This document shows positions 19,727-28,084 of a stretch of 64,000 nt of DNA, piece by piece (the first letter of the stretch is position 1; each line of letters starts with the position of its first letter). The stretch comes from Pseudoselenomonas ruminantium (GTDB lineage Bacteria; Bacillota; Negativicutes; Selenomonadales; Selenomonadaceae), in contig CACZIV010000013.1 of NCBI GenBank assembly GCA_902781305.1, forward strand, positions 1 through 64,000. The letters run 5' to 3'. The translations under genes and the position numbers were made by a program. The notes under the pieces were generated by a model. It searched no databases. It had not been told where the DNA came from and saw only the letters and a program-made list of their open reading frames with translations.

Positions 19727-20281
19727 ATGATAAAGGAAGTTTTGGTGGTGGAAGGCAAGATGGACGTTGTGGCCATCGACAAGGCTGTAGAAGCCGACTG
19801 CATCATCACCGAAGGATTTAATCTCAAGAAACAGGCGTTAAAAAATATCGAGCAGGCTTATAAAAAACGGGGCATCATCATTATGACCGACCCGGATTCG
19901 GCCGGTGAGCGGATTCGCAGCTATCTCACTAAGCGCTTCCCCAATGCCAAGCACGCCTTTGTGCCGGTGGAAGATGCCAAGGATAATGATGATATCGGCA
20001 TCGAACAGGCAAAGCCTGACGCAATTCGCAAGGCCTTGGAAAAAGTCCGCACGATGGACTGGGAGCCGACCAATAATTTCAGCGGGGCAGATTTAATCGT
20101 CAATGACCTGTCTGGTGCCAACGCCGCCGCCAGCCGCCGGGCAAAACTTGGGGCCAAGTTAGGTTTGGGCTTTGCCAATGCCAAGACCTTTTTGAAGCGG
20201 CTTAATCATTATGGCGTGACGCGGGAAGAATTTGAACGTGCCGTAGCGGAACTGAATGCAGAAGGGGAGGAAAACGCATGA
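19727..20281 (+). CDS. rnmV: Ribonuclease M5
   Basis: Toprim nuclease that matures 5S rRNA in Firmicutes. The 184 residues open with the Toprim glutamate motif (VLVVEGKMDVVAI) and contain the DxD-type motif MTDPDSAGERIR at about 50-60. The C-terminal part contains RRAKLGAKLGLGFANAKTFLKRLNHYGVT, typical of RNase M5. It follows tmk after 9 bp with an AAGGAG site, and its stop overlaps the rsmA start (GCATGA), reproducing the standard rnmV-rsmA pairing. Confidence 0.93.
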   Translation: MIKEVLVVEGKMDVVAIDKAVEADCIITEGFNLKKQALKNIEQAYKKRGIIIMTDPDSAGERIRSYLTKRFPNAKHAFVPVEDAKDNDDIGIEQAKPDAIRKALEKVRTMDWEPTNNFSGADLIVNDLSGANAAASRRAKLGAKLGLGFANAKTFLKRLNHYGVTREEFERAVAELNAEGEENA

Positions 20282-21141
20282 GCGAAAAAGCCATACAGCC
20301 GAAAATTGCCAGTCGGGAAGTGACAACCCATATTCTGAAGGCCTTTGGCCTGCGCATGAGCAAGAAACTGGGGCAGAATTTCCTGATTGATGCCGGCATC
20401 GTACAGGGCATCGTGGATGCGGCGCAGATTGAGGAAGGTGACCGCGTGTTGGAAATCGGACCCGGCATCGGCACGCTGACACAGGGCCTGGCCGAAGCCG
20501 GGGCCGATGTGACGGCCGTGGAACTCGATAAGAAACTGCCGGCGGTTTTGGCCGAAACCCTCAAAGGTTACGACAATGTACGCATTGTGCCGGGCGATAT
20601 CCTCAAGGTCAATATCCCCGAAATCATGGGGGATAAGCCCTTCAAGGTGGCAGCAAACCTGCCCTATTATATCACGACGCCGATTTTGATGGCGCTGCTG
20701 GAGCGTCATTTGCCGATTACGCATATGGTCACCATGGTGCAGAAGGAAGTGGCTCTGCGCATGGTGGCAAAGCCGGGTGGCAAGGATTACGGCGCTCTGT
20801 CCGTAGCCGTGCAGTATTACACCGAGCCGGAAATCGTGCTCGATGTACCGCCGCGCTCCTTTATTCCGGCACCGGAAGTCGACAGCGTGGTGATTGCCTG
20901 CAAGGTGCGGGAAACGCCGGCCGTTGCGGTACAGGACGAAAAGATGTTCTTCCGCGTGGTGAAAGCCGCTTTCGGTCAGCGCAGAAAGACGCTGGCTAAT
21001 GCATTAAAGGGCGGCGGTCTGCCCAAAGAGCAGGTGCGCGATGCCATGGAAAAAGCCGGCATTGACCCGACAAGACGCGGAGAGACGCTTTCGCTGACGG
21101 AATTTGCACAGCTTGCGGATGCGTTTAGTGCGCTGGCTTAA
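20278..21141 (+). CDS. rsmA: 16S rRNA dimethyladenosine transferase
   Basis: KsgA/RsmA dimethylates two adjacent adenosines near the 3' end of 16S rRNA, using S-adenosylmethionine. The 287-residue protein has KKLGQNFLID, the SAM-binding VLEIGPGIGTLTQGLA, the adenosine-binding NLPYYITTPI motif (around residue 125), and PRSFIPAPEVDSVVI, all hallmarks of the family. It is the last gene of the operon; the hairpin repeats H4 and H5 follow within 20-230 bp, and H5 ends in a T run that could terminate the transcript. Confidence 0.96.
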   Translation: MSEKAIQPKIASREVTTHILKAFGLRMSKKLGQNFLIDAGIVQGIVDAAQIEEGDRVLEIGPGIGTLTQGLAEAGADVTAVELDKKLPAVLAETLKGYDNVRIVPGDILKVNIPEIMGDKPFKVAANLPYYITTPILMALLERHLPITHMVTMVQKEVALRMVAKPGGKDYGALSVAVQYYTEPEIVLDVPPRSFIPAPEVDSVVIACKVRETPAVAVQDEKMFFRVVKAAFGQRRKTLANALKGGGLPKEQVRDAMEKAGIDPTRRGETLSLTEFAQLADAFSALA

Positions 21142-21158
21142 CATCTATATGACAAGGC

Positions 21159-21240
21159 GCCCGTTGGGGCTGGTAATATTTTCCTTCGCCATAGACAGGC
21201 TTGTCAAAAGCTGCGGAAAACATCACCAGCCCCAACGGGC
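21159..21240 (-). repeat. Short hairpin repeat H4
   Basis: Arms GCCCGTTGGGGCTGGT (21159-21174) and ACCAGCCCCAACGGGC (21225-21240) pair perfectly. The core and loop (TTCGCCATAGACAGGCTTGT) are almost identical to H2 6 kb away, while the stem sequence differs. Confidence 0.85.
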
Positions 21241-21294
21241 TTATTGCGTGTGATTTACAGGCATTGATTTTGTTTACATCGTGGCGCGAAGGAC

Positions 21295-21373
21295 GCCCGG
21301 GGGTGGATAATATTTTTCCTCTGCTTAGACAGGCTTGTCAAACGCGTCGGAAAAACATCATCCGCCCCCGGGC
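21295..21373 (-). repeat. Short hairpin repeat H5
   Basis: Arms GCCCGGGGGTGGAT (21295-21308) and ATCCGCCCCCGGGC (21360-21373) pair with one wobble. The core TAATATTTTTCC ... GGAAAAACATCA and loop GACAGGCTTGTC are present. TTTTTT follows directly on the + strand, so this copy could also end the rsmA transcript. Confidence 0.85.
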
Positions 21374-21426
21374 TTTTTTGATATATTATGTTGCTGCAGG
21401 TTATTGAGAACTTCTCGTGCTAGTCT

Positions 21427-21452
21427 TAATTTTTGGCTTAAATTTACGATAT
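21427..21452 (+). promoter_or_regulatory. Possible sigma-28-like flagellin promoter
   Basis: TAAT, 14 bp, TACGATAT partly resembles the flagellar consensus TAAA-N15-GCCGATAA. The match is weak, and a sigma-A-type TATAAT at 21469-21474 is an alternative. Confidence 0.25.
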
Positions 21453-21499
21453 TATATAAAATGGGTTGTATAATACTGTTTCGAAAAGGATGATGGGTT

Positions 21500-24301
21500 A
21501 TGGCTATGCTGGTTGGTAATAATAGTGCAGCAATGCTGACGCTGGGGGAACTGAATAAGAATATCAGCAAGTATGGCAAAGAACTGAAGAAACTTACTAC
21601 CGGCGAGCGCATCACCAGTGCCGGGGATGATGCTTCTGGTTATGCGATTTCTGAGCGGATGCGGGTGCGTCTGCGGGCGTTGGATCAGAATGAAGCAAAT
21701 GTGCAGACTGGTCAGACATTGCTGAAGGTGGCTGAAGGCGGCATTCAGGAGCAGATTGAGTTGATGAAGACCATCAAGGCGAAAGTCATAGAGGCAGACA
21801 ATGATACAAACACCGACATTGACCGTGAGACCATTCAAAAGGAAATCAATCACTGTTTCCAGCAGATTGAGGATATTGCCAATGAGACAAATTACAATGG
21901 GAAACGTTTGCTGGTGGGGGATACAGTAAGCGAAAAGGTGTTGAGCTGGGTAGTCAATGATACGTCTGAGCTGCTTGCGGGCAGTGACGAGATGAATATG
22001 ATCAACGTGATTCCCGATGTTTACGAAACCTTGAATGGTATTGTGGGACCTTTTGATCTATTTCAGCACTCTGAGGTAAGAAGTAGTGAATTGGCAAGTA
22101 TAGGCTTTTCTCCGACAATTCAGTTTACAGGAGGAGGAGATATTAGATACACCCTTGACAGTTCTTATACCACAGTAGATTCTTTTGATGGTGTAGCATT
22201 TAACGATTATATATTGACAAAGACACCAAGCAGCACACACCGATACGGCGGGATTATTACGGACAATAGAATCATATATTCAATTACTCCTGTGATAGAA
22301 ATTGACATTAGTAGTTGTAATACAGTGCAGGATGTTTTAGCTACCATTCAGGCAGAAGCTTATGGTGTAACGGGATATGGTGTGGATGAAAATGGAATGA
22401 ATTATTTGACTTGCCTAAGCGGTATTAGACCTAGATCGTATTCAGGATATTCAGCTACGGTGGAGGCGGTGCCACCAACAGGATTGGTACGTGAACGTTA
22501 TTTTAGCGGAGGTCGTGAGGCAGAAGGCGTTATAGACAATGATCCGGATTCGTCGACATATCAGCCTGCTACGAATGCTACATTTTCACTGAATGGAATT
22601 GCAGAAAATACAGGTATTACAGTACATTATTTAAGGGAAAACATATTATCAATGTTGCAATTCGTTTCTGGAAGTGGCGCCCCTGCATCGTCAAATCCTC
22701 CTAATGGGGTGATTTCTGTTGGTGTAGATTATTCAGGAACATTTGCGTATGGTGAGTTTTCGGTAACTATGGGCGATAGAGAGCTGACAATTAAAGCAAA
22801 TGAACTAGGGAGGGTGGGAAATGGTAATTATGTGGAGGATGGTATTTCTGCAGCAACTTATGAATTTTTGGAGGTAAACAGGGGACTTATAGGAGAAAAC
22901 ATATACAGGAATGCGTGTGCAACAGTTGATGTATCTGGTTATAGTGATGCAGAGTCTCTGATTAATGATTTGAAAGGCAAGGCAATTACTGTTGGTAACG
23001 AGACAGGGACGTCAATGTCTGCAGATTTTGGGAGGTATGGCTATGGTTATGACTACTATGAATTTGTAGATTCTGCTTCAGATAATCCAATAGATAGAAT
23101 GTATAAAATTAACAATGCTACAGTTTTAGATTTGGATGTTTTGCGTGGTTATGTTTCGGAAGGATTATCGATTGGAGAAGCCTTTGCAAAAATGTTTGTT
23201 GGTCAAAGGCGTGTTGAGGCAGCAAATGATTCCAACGGACAGACTATTGGTATTCAATTTGCGGCAATTAATTTAGGAAATATGGGCAATAGAGAACAAG
23301 TGTTTTTAAAACAGGGGCAGCTTCGTTCTTATACCTTGGATTATGGTGCATGGTTCACAGAAAATTCGGATATTTCAATTCCTGACTTCTTAAACAATAA
23401 GGGATTTCGTGTGTATTGTGCCAGTTGTGATAATCAGTGGTTCAATTTCCATTTTGTTACAGATGACTTGCCGGAAGGCCCGCTGCCAAATGCTGACCCG
23501 GGTGCAGAGGACATCAAGCAAATCTATATTGATGTATCGGAGGTGACAGATGCGGATTCATTGGTGCAGGCAATTTATGATCAAGCGATGCCGCAGCTGA
23601 CAGGGGATGATCCAGATTTAAATCACTTTATGCGCTTGGTAGCGGATGGGGATAAACTGATTATTTATGATGAACGGCGGTTCACGGATGATTATCTGAG
23701 GAATATGGGGGATCCCAGTGGAGAACATATATATGAATACCAATGGGATGACGGCTATGGTGTGGGTGGTGCCAAGATTGCGGATGGTGTTTGGGATAAT
23801 GTGGCGATAGGTGAACGGGATGTCTATGTCAAGAATCTTGTTATCCAACATACGGACCACGCCAATATGCATATCCGGCTGAAGATTCCTGAGACCACCA
23901 TGAATCATCTGTTTGGCTATAAGGCCGGGACTAAGGATTGGAGAGATTTCAATGTCATGACCGCCGCTAGCCGGGAAGAATTGCTGGGCAACCAAGCAGG
24001 AACTACCCGCAGTGGCAAATATATCGACAAGGAAGAAAAAGGGTTGCTGGATACGGCAATGAATTACCTGACCAGTGCCAACTGTCTGGTAGGTGCACAG
24101 ATTGCCCGGCTTAAGATGGCGGAGTCAAACATTATTACCCAGCAGGAAAGCACTGCCGCCTCGGAGTCGACGATTCGGGATGCAGATATGGCAAAGGAAA
24201 TGACAGAGTATGCTAAGTATAATGTTTTAGCCCGGGCATCACAGTCAATGTTGGCACAGGCAAATCAGAACAGTGCTAGTGTATTGACGCTGTTGCAGTA
24301 A
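21500..24301 (+). CDS. Giant flagellin with a roughly 670-residue central insertion
   Basis: Filament protein of 933 residues, about twice the usual length or more. Residues 1-150 form a normal D0/D1 start (LNKNISKYGKELKKLTTGERITSAGDDASGYAISERMR ... TNYNGKRLLVG). The last 85 residues form the D1/D0 end (AQIARLKMAESNIITQQESTAASESTIRDADMAKEMTEYAKYNVLARASQSMLAQANQNSASVLTLLQ). The middle (about 160-830) resembles no domain I recognise. It is rich in Tyr, Asp, Gly and Asn, and its DNA (about 22060-23450) is clearly more A/T-rich, with ATA, AGA and TTA codons rare in neighbouring genes. It would be surface-exposed. No other flagellar gene is nearby. Confidence 0.9.
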   Translation: MAMLVGNNSAAMLTLGELNKNISKYGKELKKLTTGERITSAGDDASGYAISERMRVRLRALDQNEANVQTGQTLLKVAEGGIQEQIELMKTIKAKVIEADNDTNTDIDRETIQKEINHCFQQIEDIANETNYNGKRLLVGDTVSEKVLSWVVNDTSELLAGSDEMNMINVIPDVYETLNGIVGPFDLFQHSEVRSSELASIGFSPTIQFTGGGDIRYTLDSSYTTVDSFDGVAFNDYILTKTPSSTHRYGGIITDNRIIYSITPVIEIDISSCNTVQDVLATIQAEAYGVTGYGVDENGMNYLTCLSGIRPRSYSGYSATVEAVPPTGLVRERYFSGGREAEGVIDNDPDSSTYQPATNATFSLNGIAENTGITVHYLRENILSMLQFVSGSGAPASSNPPNGVISVGVDYSGTFAYGEFSVTMGDRELTIKANELGRVGNGNYVEDGISAATYEFLEVNRGLIGENIYRNACATVDVSGYSDAESLINDLKGKAITVGNETGTSMSADFGRYGYGYDYYEFVDSASDNPIDRMYKINNATVLDLDVLRGYVSEGLSIGEAFAKMFVGQRRVEAANDSNGQTIGIQFAAINLGNMGNREQVFLKQGQLRSYTLDYGAWFTENSDISIPDFLNNKGFRVYCASCDNQWFNFHFVTDDLPEGPLPNADPGAEDIKQIYIDVSEVTDADSLVQAIYDQAMPQLTGDDPDLNHFMRLVADGDKLIIYDERRFTDDYLRNMGDPSGEHIYEYQWDDGYGVGGAKIADGVWDNVAIGERDVYVKNLVIQHTDHANMHIRLKIPETTMNHLFGYKAGTKDWRDFNVMTAASREELLGNQAGTTRSGKYIDKEEKGLLDTAMNYLTSANCLVGAQIARLKMAESNIITQQESTAASESTIRDADMAKEMTEYAKYNVLARASQSMLAQANQNSASVLTLLQ

Positions 24302-24503
24302 AAAGCCTTATAAAAAATTTAAAGTTATCGCCCTGTCGGCGGGCGTCTTAGTACCATGATGTAAACCAAGGATGTAAACCTAAAATTAACTTGCAAAAAA
24401 TGCCCTAATGCTCTTGCTACTATGCAAAAAATGTTATACAATTAGGTTCGTGTATTGTATTAGGAAAATATTTAGCTAATGTATAGCAGAAAGCAGGTAG
24501 GTT

Positions 24504-26006
24504 ATGGCTGAATCAATTTGGTCCATCCTGCCGCCAGTTATCACCATTTTACTGGCTTTGTGGACAAAGGAAGTCTACATGTCCCTGATTATCGGTATCT
24601 TTTCCGGTGCCATGCTCTTTACAGGGGGCAACTTCTTAGAATCCACGCTGACCATGTTTAAGGTTATGGCGGACAAGGTGGGCGGCAATGTCAACATCTT
24701 GGTATTTTTGGTAATTCTCGGTATCTTAGTGGCGGCAATCACCCGCAGCGGTGCCACCAGTGCTTATGGTGAATGGGCGGCCCGCACGATTAAGGGACGG
24801 CGTCAGGCATCTCTTATCACAGCACTTTTGGGGCTGGTCATCTTTATTGACGACTACTTCAACTGCCTGACCGTAGGTACGGTTATGCGTCCGGTGACGG
24901 ATAAGTTCAAGATTTCCCGCGCAAAACTTGCTTACATCATCGATGCTATGGCAGCGCCTATCTGCATTATCGCACCGGTGTCGAGCTGGGCGGCTGCTGT
25001 TGGTTCGTCTCTGCCGGAAGGTTCGGAGATTGATGGTTTTTCGCTGTTTATCCAGACGATTCCGTTTAACCTCTATGCCTGGCTGACGCTTATCTTCCTG
25101 TTCTTCATCATTTGGACGGGCAAGGACTTCGGTGCGATGGCACACGATGTCAAGCGCAGCAATGAGCATTTTGAGATTCCCAAGGAATATCAGGAAAGCG
25201 GCGAAGTGCACAAGGACCAGCAGGGGAATGGCCAGATTATCGACCTGATTCTGCCGCTTCTGGTGCTGATTGCGGCCTGCGTTTACGGCATGCTCTATAC
25301 CGGCGGGATTCACGAGGGAAAGAGCATCGCTGAGGCGTTTGCGGATTGTGATTCTTCCAAGTCCTTGGTGCTGGGTTCCTTTATCGCCTTTGTATTTACC
25401 GGCCTTTTATACCTGCCCCGCAAGGTCATTTCCTTCAACGCCTTCTGTGACAGCTTTGGCTGGGGATTCAAGGCTATGACGCCGGCTATCTTTATCCTCT
25501 GCCTTGCCTGGACACTTTCGGGTATTTGCAGTGATAAGTATTTGAACTTGGGCGGCTTTGTCGGCGGCATTGTCAGCGCGAATGCTACGCTTATCATGCT
25601 TCTGCCGCCGATTTTCTTTCTCGTGGCGATTGGTTTGGCTTTTGCGACCGGCACGAGCTGGGGAACTTTCGGTATCCTGATTCCTATTGCGGTAGCTGTT
25701 GTAGGCGCCGACTCGCAGATGCTGACCATCTGTGTGGCGGCTATCCTCTCCGGTGCTGTGGGCGGTGACCATGCTTCACCGATTTCCGATACCACGATAC
25801 TGGCGTCAGCTGGTGCGCAGTGTGACCATTTGGACCATGTGAGCACGCAGCTGCCCTACGTGATGACGGTAGCGACCTGCTCGCTTATCGGCTATGTGGT
25901 GGACGGCTTTACCGGTAATGGCTGGATGGGCTTGGGTGTGGCCTTAGCGTGCCTTTGCATCGCTATGACGGTGATTTCCACCAAGGTAAAATCTTTGGAT
26001 AGATAA
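24504..26006 (+). CDS. NhaC-family Na+/H+ antiporter-type transporter
   Basis: 500-residue membrane protein with about 11-12 hydrophobic helices and the NhaC family's conserved blocks: GLVIFIDDYFNCLTVGTVMRPVTDKFKISRAKLAYIIDAMAAPICIIAPVSSWAA around residues 110-170 and ATGTSWGTFGILIPIA plus GAVGGDHASPISDTTILASAGA near the C-terminus. Such proteins exchange Na+ for H+, or for organic acids in some relatives; the substrate cannot be fixed. It is monocistronic: 202 bp without a gene precede it and a strong terminator follows at 26018-26056. Confidence 0.88.
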   Translation: MAESIWSILPPVITILLALWTKEVYMSLIIGIFSGAMLFTGGNFLESTLTMFKVMADKVGGNVNILVFLVILGILVAAITRSGATSAYGEWAARTIKGRRQASLITALLGLVIFIDDYFNCLTVGTVMRPVTDKFKISRAKLAYIIDAMAAPICIIAPVSSWAAAVGSSLPEGSEIDGFSLFIQTIPFNLYAWLTLIFLFFIIWTGKDFGAMAHDVKRSNEHFEIPKEYQESGEVHKDQQGNGQIIDLILPLLVLIAACVYGMLYTGGIHEGKSIAEAFADCDSSKSLVLGSFIAFVFTGLLYLPRKVISFNAFCDSFGWGFKAMTPAIFILCLAWTLSGICSDKYLNLGGFVGGIVSANATLIMLLPPIFFLVAIGLAFATGTSWGTFGILIPIAVAVVGADSQMLTICVAAILSGAVGGDHASPISDTTILASAGAQCDHLDHVSTQLPYVMTVATCSLIGYVVDGFTGNGWMGLGVALACLCIAMTVISTKVKSLDR

Positions 26007-26017
26007 CATATGCAGGA

Positions 26018-26056
26018 AACAGCAGTGAATTTTTTACAATTCACTGCTGTTTTTTG
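26018..26056 (+). terminator. Intrinsic terminator after the nhaC-like gene
   Basis: A 14-bp stem (AACAGCAGTGAATT / AATTCACTGCTGTT) with a 6-base loop runs into TTTTTT. Confidence 0.92.
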
Positions 26057-26062
26057 CATTTT

Positions 26063-26084
26063 TATCCCCCTGGGGGGCTTAAAA
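26063..26084 (+). promoter_or_regulatory. Shared 22-bp motif before ABC importer 1
   Basis: TATCCCCCT, two bases GG, then GGGGCTTAAAA. The same motif with AT in the middle stands before the second ABC importer at 38923-38944. It ends 56 bp before the chosen start of the first gene, against 57 bp in the second operon. The C5/G4 inverted symmetry looks like a protein-binding operator. Confidence 0.6.
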
Positions 26085-26140
26085 TCGGAGTCGGGATTCG
26101 GTATGCTTATAGCGTAATCTGAATTTTGGAGGTGGGGAGG

Positions 26141-27130
26141 GTGAATCATGAAGGAATAGGACGGCGGATGGTTCGGCGGCTGCTGTTGCTGGTTTTGTGC
26201 ATGTTTCTACTGTCGATCATCGTCTTTTTTATGGCGCGGTTAGCGCCCGGCGACCCGCTGCAGTCCTTCTATGGGGATGCGCTGGAACTCATGACGGAGG
26301 CGGAAAAAGATGCGGCCAGAGTGCGGCTCGGACTGGATGCGGGGCTTATCAGCCAGTATGTGCATTGGCTGGGACAGGTGTTACAAGGTGATTTTGGCCT
26401 GTCCTTTAAGTACAAGATGCCCGTGCTGGAGGTGATGAAGCCGCTTTTAGGCAACACCCTGCTATTGGGCTTTTTGGCTTATCTTATTGTCTTTGGTCTG
26501 GCTACGGTGCTGGCAGTGTTCTGTACCTTGTATGAGGAGCGCTTTGTGGATAAAGCCATCTGCAAAATCGGTACAGTGTCTTATTATATCCCCGGCTTTT
26601 GGCTGGGGGTGGTGATGGTGCTGGTCTTTAGTGTCAATCTGGGCTGGCTGCCCAGCAGCGGTGCTTATGATGTGGGACGGAAGGGGGATGTCCTCAACCG
26701 CATTCAGCATCTCATTATGCCGTTATTCGTCATGGTGGCCACGCACCTTTGGTATTATGCGTATATGATTCGTAACAAATTGCTCGATGAGGTGCGCAAG
26801 GATTACATCCTTTTTGCCAAAGCTAAGGGCTGCACCCGCACGGAAATCGTCTGGAAGCATTGCCTGCGCAATGTGGCACCCACCATCGTCAACATCATGG
26901 CCATTTCCGTGCCGCATATTACCGGCGGTACGGTGGTTGTGGAAGCGGTATTCAATTATCCGGGCATTGGCAATCTGGCGGTGGAAAGTGCCAAGTACCA
27001 CGATTATAACCTGCTGATGGTTACGGTACTGCTCACGGGGATGGCGGTGTTTGTCAGCAGTTTTCTGGCGCAAACCATCAACGAGGAAATCGACCCGCGC
27101 ATGAAGGATATGGAGGCGGTAAGATGGTAG
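26141..27130 (+). CDS. ABC importer 1, permease 1 (OppB/DppB type)
   Basis: Inner-membrane permease of a peptide/nickel-class importer, 329 residues. About six membrane helices are visible. The N-terminal ARLAPGDP motif and the EAA-type loop (KAKGCTRTEIVWKHCLRNVAPTIVNIMA) contact the ATPases, and the family end EIDPRMK is present. The GTG at 26141 was chosen because GGAGGTGGGGAGG precedes it; ATG 26168 is a fair alternative. It overlaps the next permease by 7 bp. First gene of a five-gene operon: permease, permease, binding protein, ATPase, ATPase. Confidence 0.88.
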   Translation: MNHEGIGRRMVRRLLLLVLCMFLLSIIVFFMARLAPGDPLQSFYGDALELMTEAEKDAARVRLGLDAGLISQYVHWLGQVLQGDFGLSFKYKMPVLEVMKPLLGNTLLLGFLAYLIVFGLATVLAVFCTLYEERFVDKAICKIGTVSYYIPGFWLGVVMVLVFSVNLGWLPSSGAYDVGRKGDVLNRIQHLIMPLFVMVATHLWYYAYMIRNKLLDEVRKDYILFAKAKGCTRTEIVWKHCLRNVAPTIVNIMAISVPHITGGTVVVEAVFNYPGIGNLAVESAKYHDYNLLMVTVLLTGMAVFVSSFLAQTINEEIDPRMKDMEAVRW

Positions 27131-28038
27131 AGGGAGCAGGAACGGCAAATGAGCTTTTCGCCGTAGTTGGCGCCGCAGCTTGTAATGAGAAGATTCAGAA
27201 GAAGAAAAATCGTGGAAATATTCCACGCAGGGAAAAGCCTGTTCTGTCCATGCTGATTTTGGGCTTGATTGTCACCAGCTGTCTGCTGGCACCCTGGGTG
27301 GCGAATCACGACCCGGCCGGCTTTTATCTGACGGCGCTCAATACGCCGCCAAATGGAGAATTTTATTTTGGAACAGATGCGCTGGGGCGTGATTTGTATT
27401 CCATCATGTTTTATGGCGGGCGGACTTCGCTGGCTATCGGCCTTCTCGGGGCGGCGATTATTGCACTGATTGGCACGATTTATGGCTGTTTGAGCGGCAC
27501 ACTTCCCGACCGCGCAGATGCGGTGATGATGCGTATTGCCGAAACCGGTGGCAGTATTCCTACACTGCTCATGGTGTTGATTCTCTCGGCCATCATTCCG
27601 GAAAAGAATATCATTACGCTGTCCTTTATCATCGGGATTACGGGCTGGTTTGGCATGGCCCGTATTGTGCGCAGTGAGGTGCGGCAGATTCGCAACTGTG
27701 AATATGTGCTCTATGCCCGCAGCAGCGGGGGCAGTTTCTTCTATGTGATGTGGCATCATCTATTGCCCAATTTTTTGTCGGCCATCATGTTCGTGGTGGT
27801 GTCCAATGTCAGCACGTGCATTACCATGGAATCCACGCTGAGCTTTTTGGGCCTGGGCCTGCCGGTGGATGTATTGTCCTGGGGCAGTATGTTGTCGCTG
27901 GCTAATCGGGCGCTGATTATGAATACCTGGTGGGTGATTGTGATTCCGGGGCTGTTCCTCGTGGTGACGCTCCTCTGTATCACCAATGTGGCCGATTATT
28001 TGCGGCGGGAGGTCAACCGTCAGCCCAGCCATTTGTGA
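27124..28038 (+). CDS. ABC importer 1, permease 2 (OppC/DppC type)
   Basis: Partner permease, 304 residues, with a long cytoplasmic N-terminus ahead of the first helix (about residues 40-60). The diagnostic FGTDALGRDLYSIMFYGGRTSL follows, and then the EAA loop ARSSGGSFFYVMWHHLLPNF. The periplasmic/membrane end STLSFLGLGLPVDVLSWGSML is typical of the OppC/DppC group. It forms the channel with the upstream permease. The binding protein begins 46 bp later. Confidence 0.9.
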   Translation: MVEGAGTANELFAVVGAAACNEKIQKKKNRGNIPRREKPVLSMLILGLIVTSCLLAPWVANHDPAGFYLTALNTPPNGEFYFGTDALGRDLYSIMFYGGRTSLAIGLLGAAIIALIGTIYGCLSGTLPDRADAVMMRIAETGGSIPTLLMVLILSAIIPEKNIITLSFIIGITGWFGMARIVRSEVRQIRNCEYVLYARSSGGSFFYVMWHHLLPNFLSAIMFVVVSNVSTCITMESTLSFLGLGLPVDVLSWGSMLSLANRALIMNTWWVIVIPGLFLVVTLLCITNVADYLRREVNRQPSHL

Positions 28039-28084
28039 GGTTTTACTAAAATTCATATATAGGACATATGAGGGGGAATTATTT

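Noticed and set aside
21201..21407. A 68-codon frame across hairpins H4 and H5
   Set aside because: It is made of repeat sequence, with no start signal and no protein-like composition.
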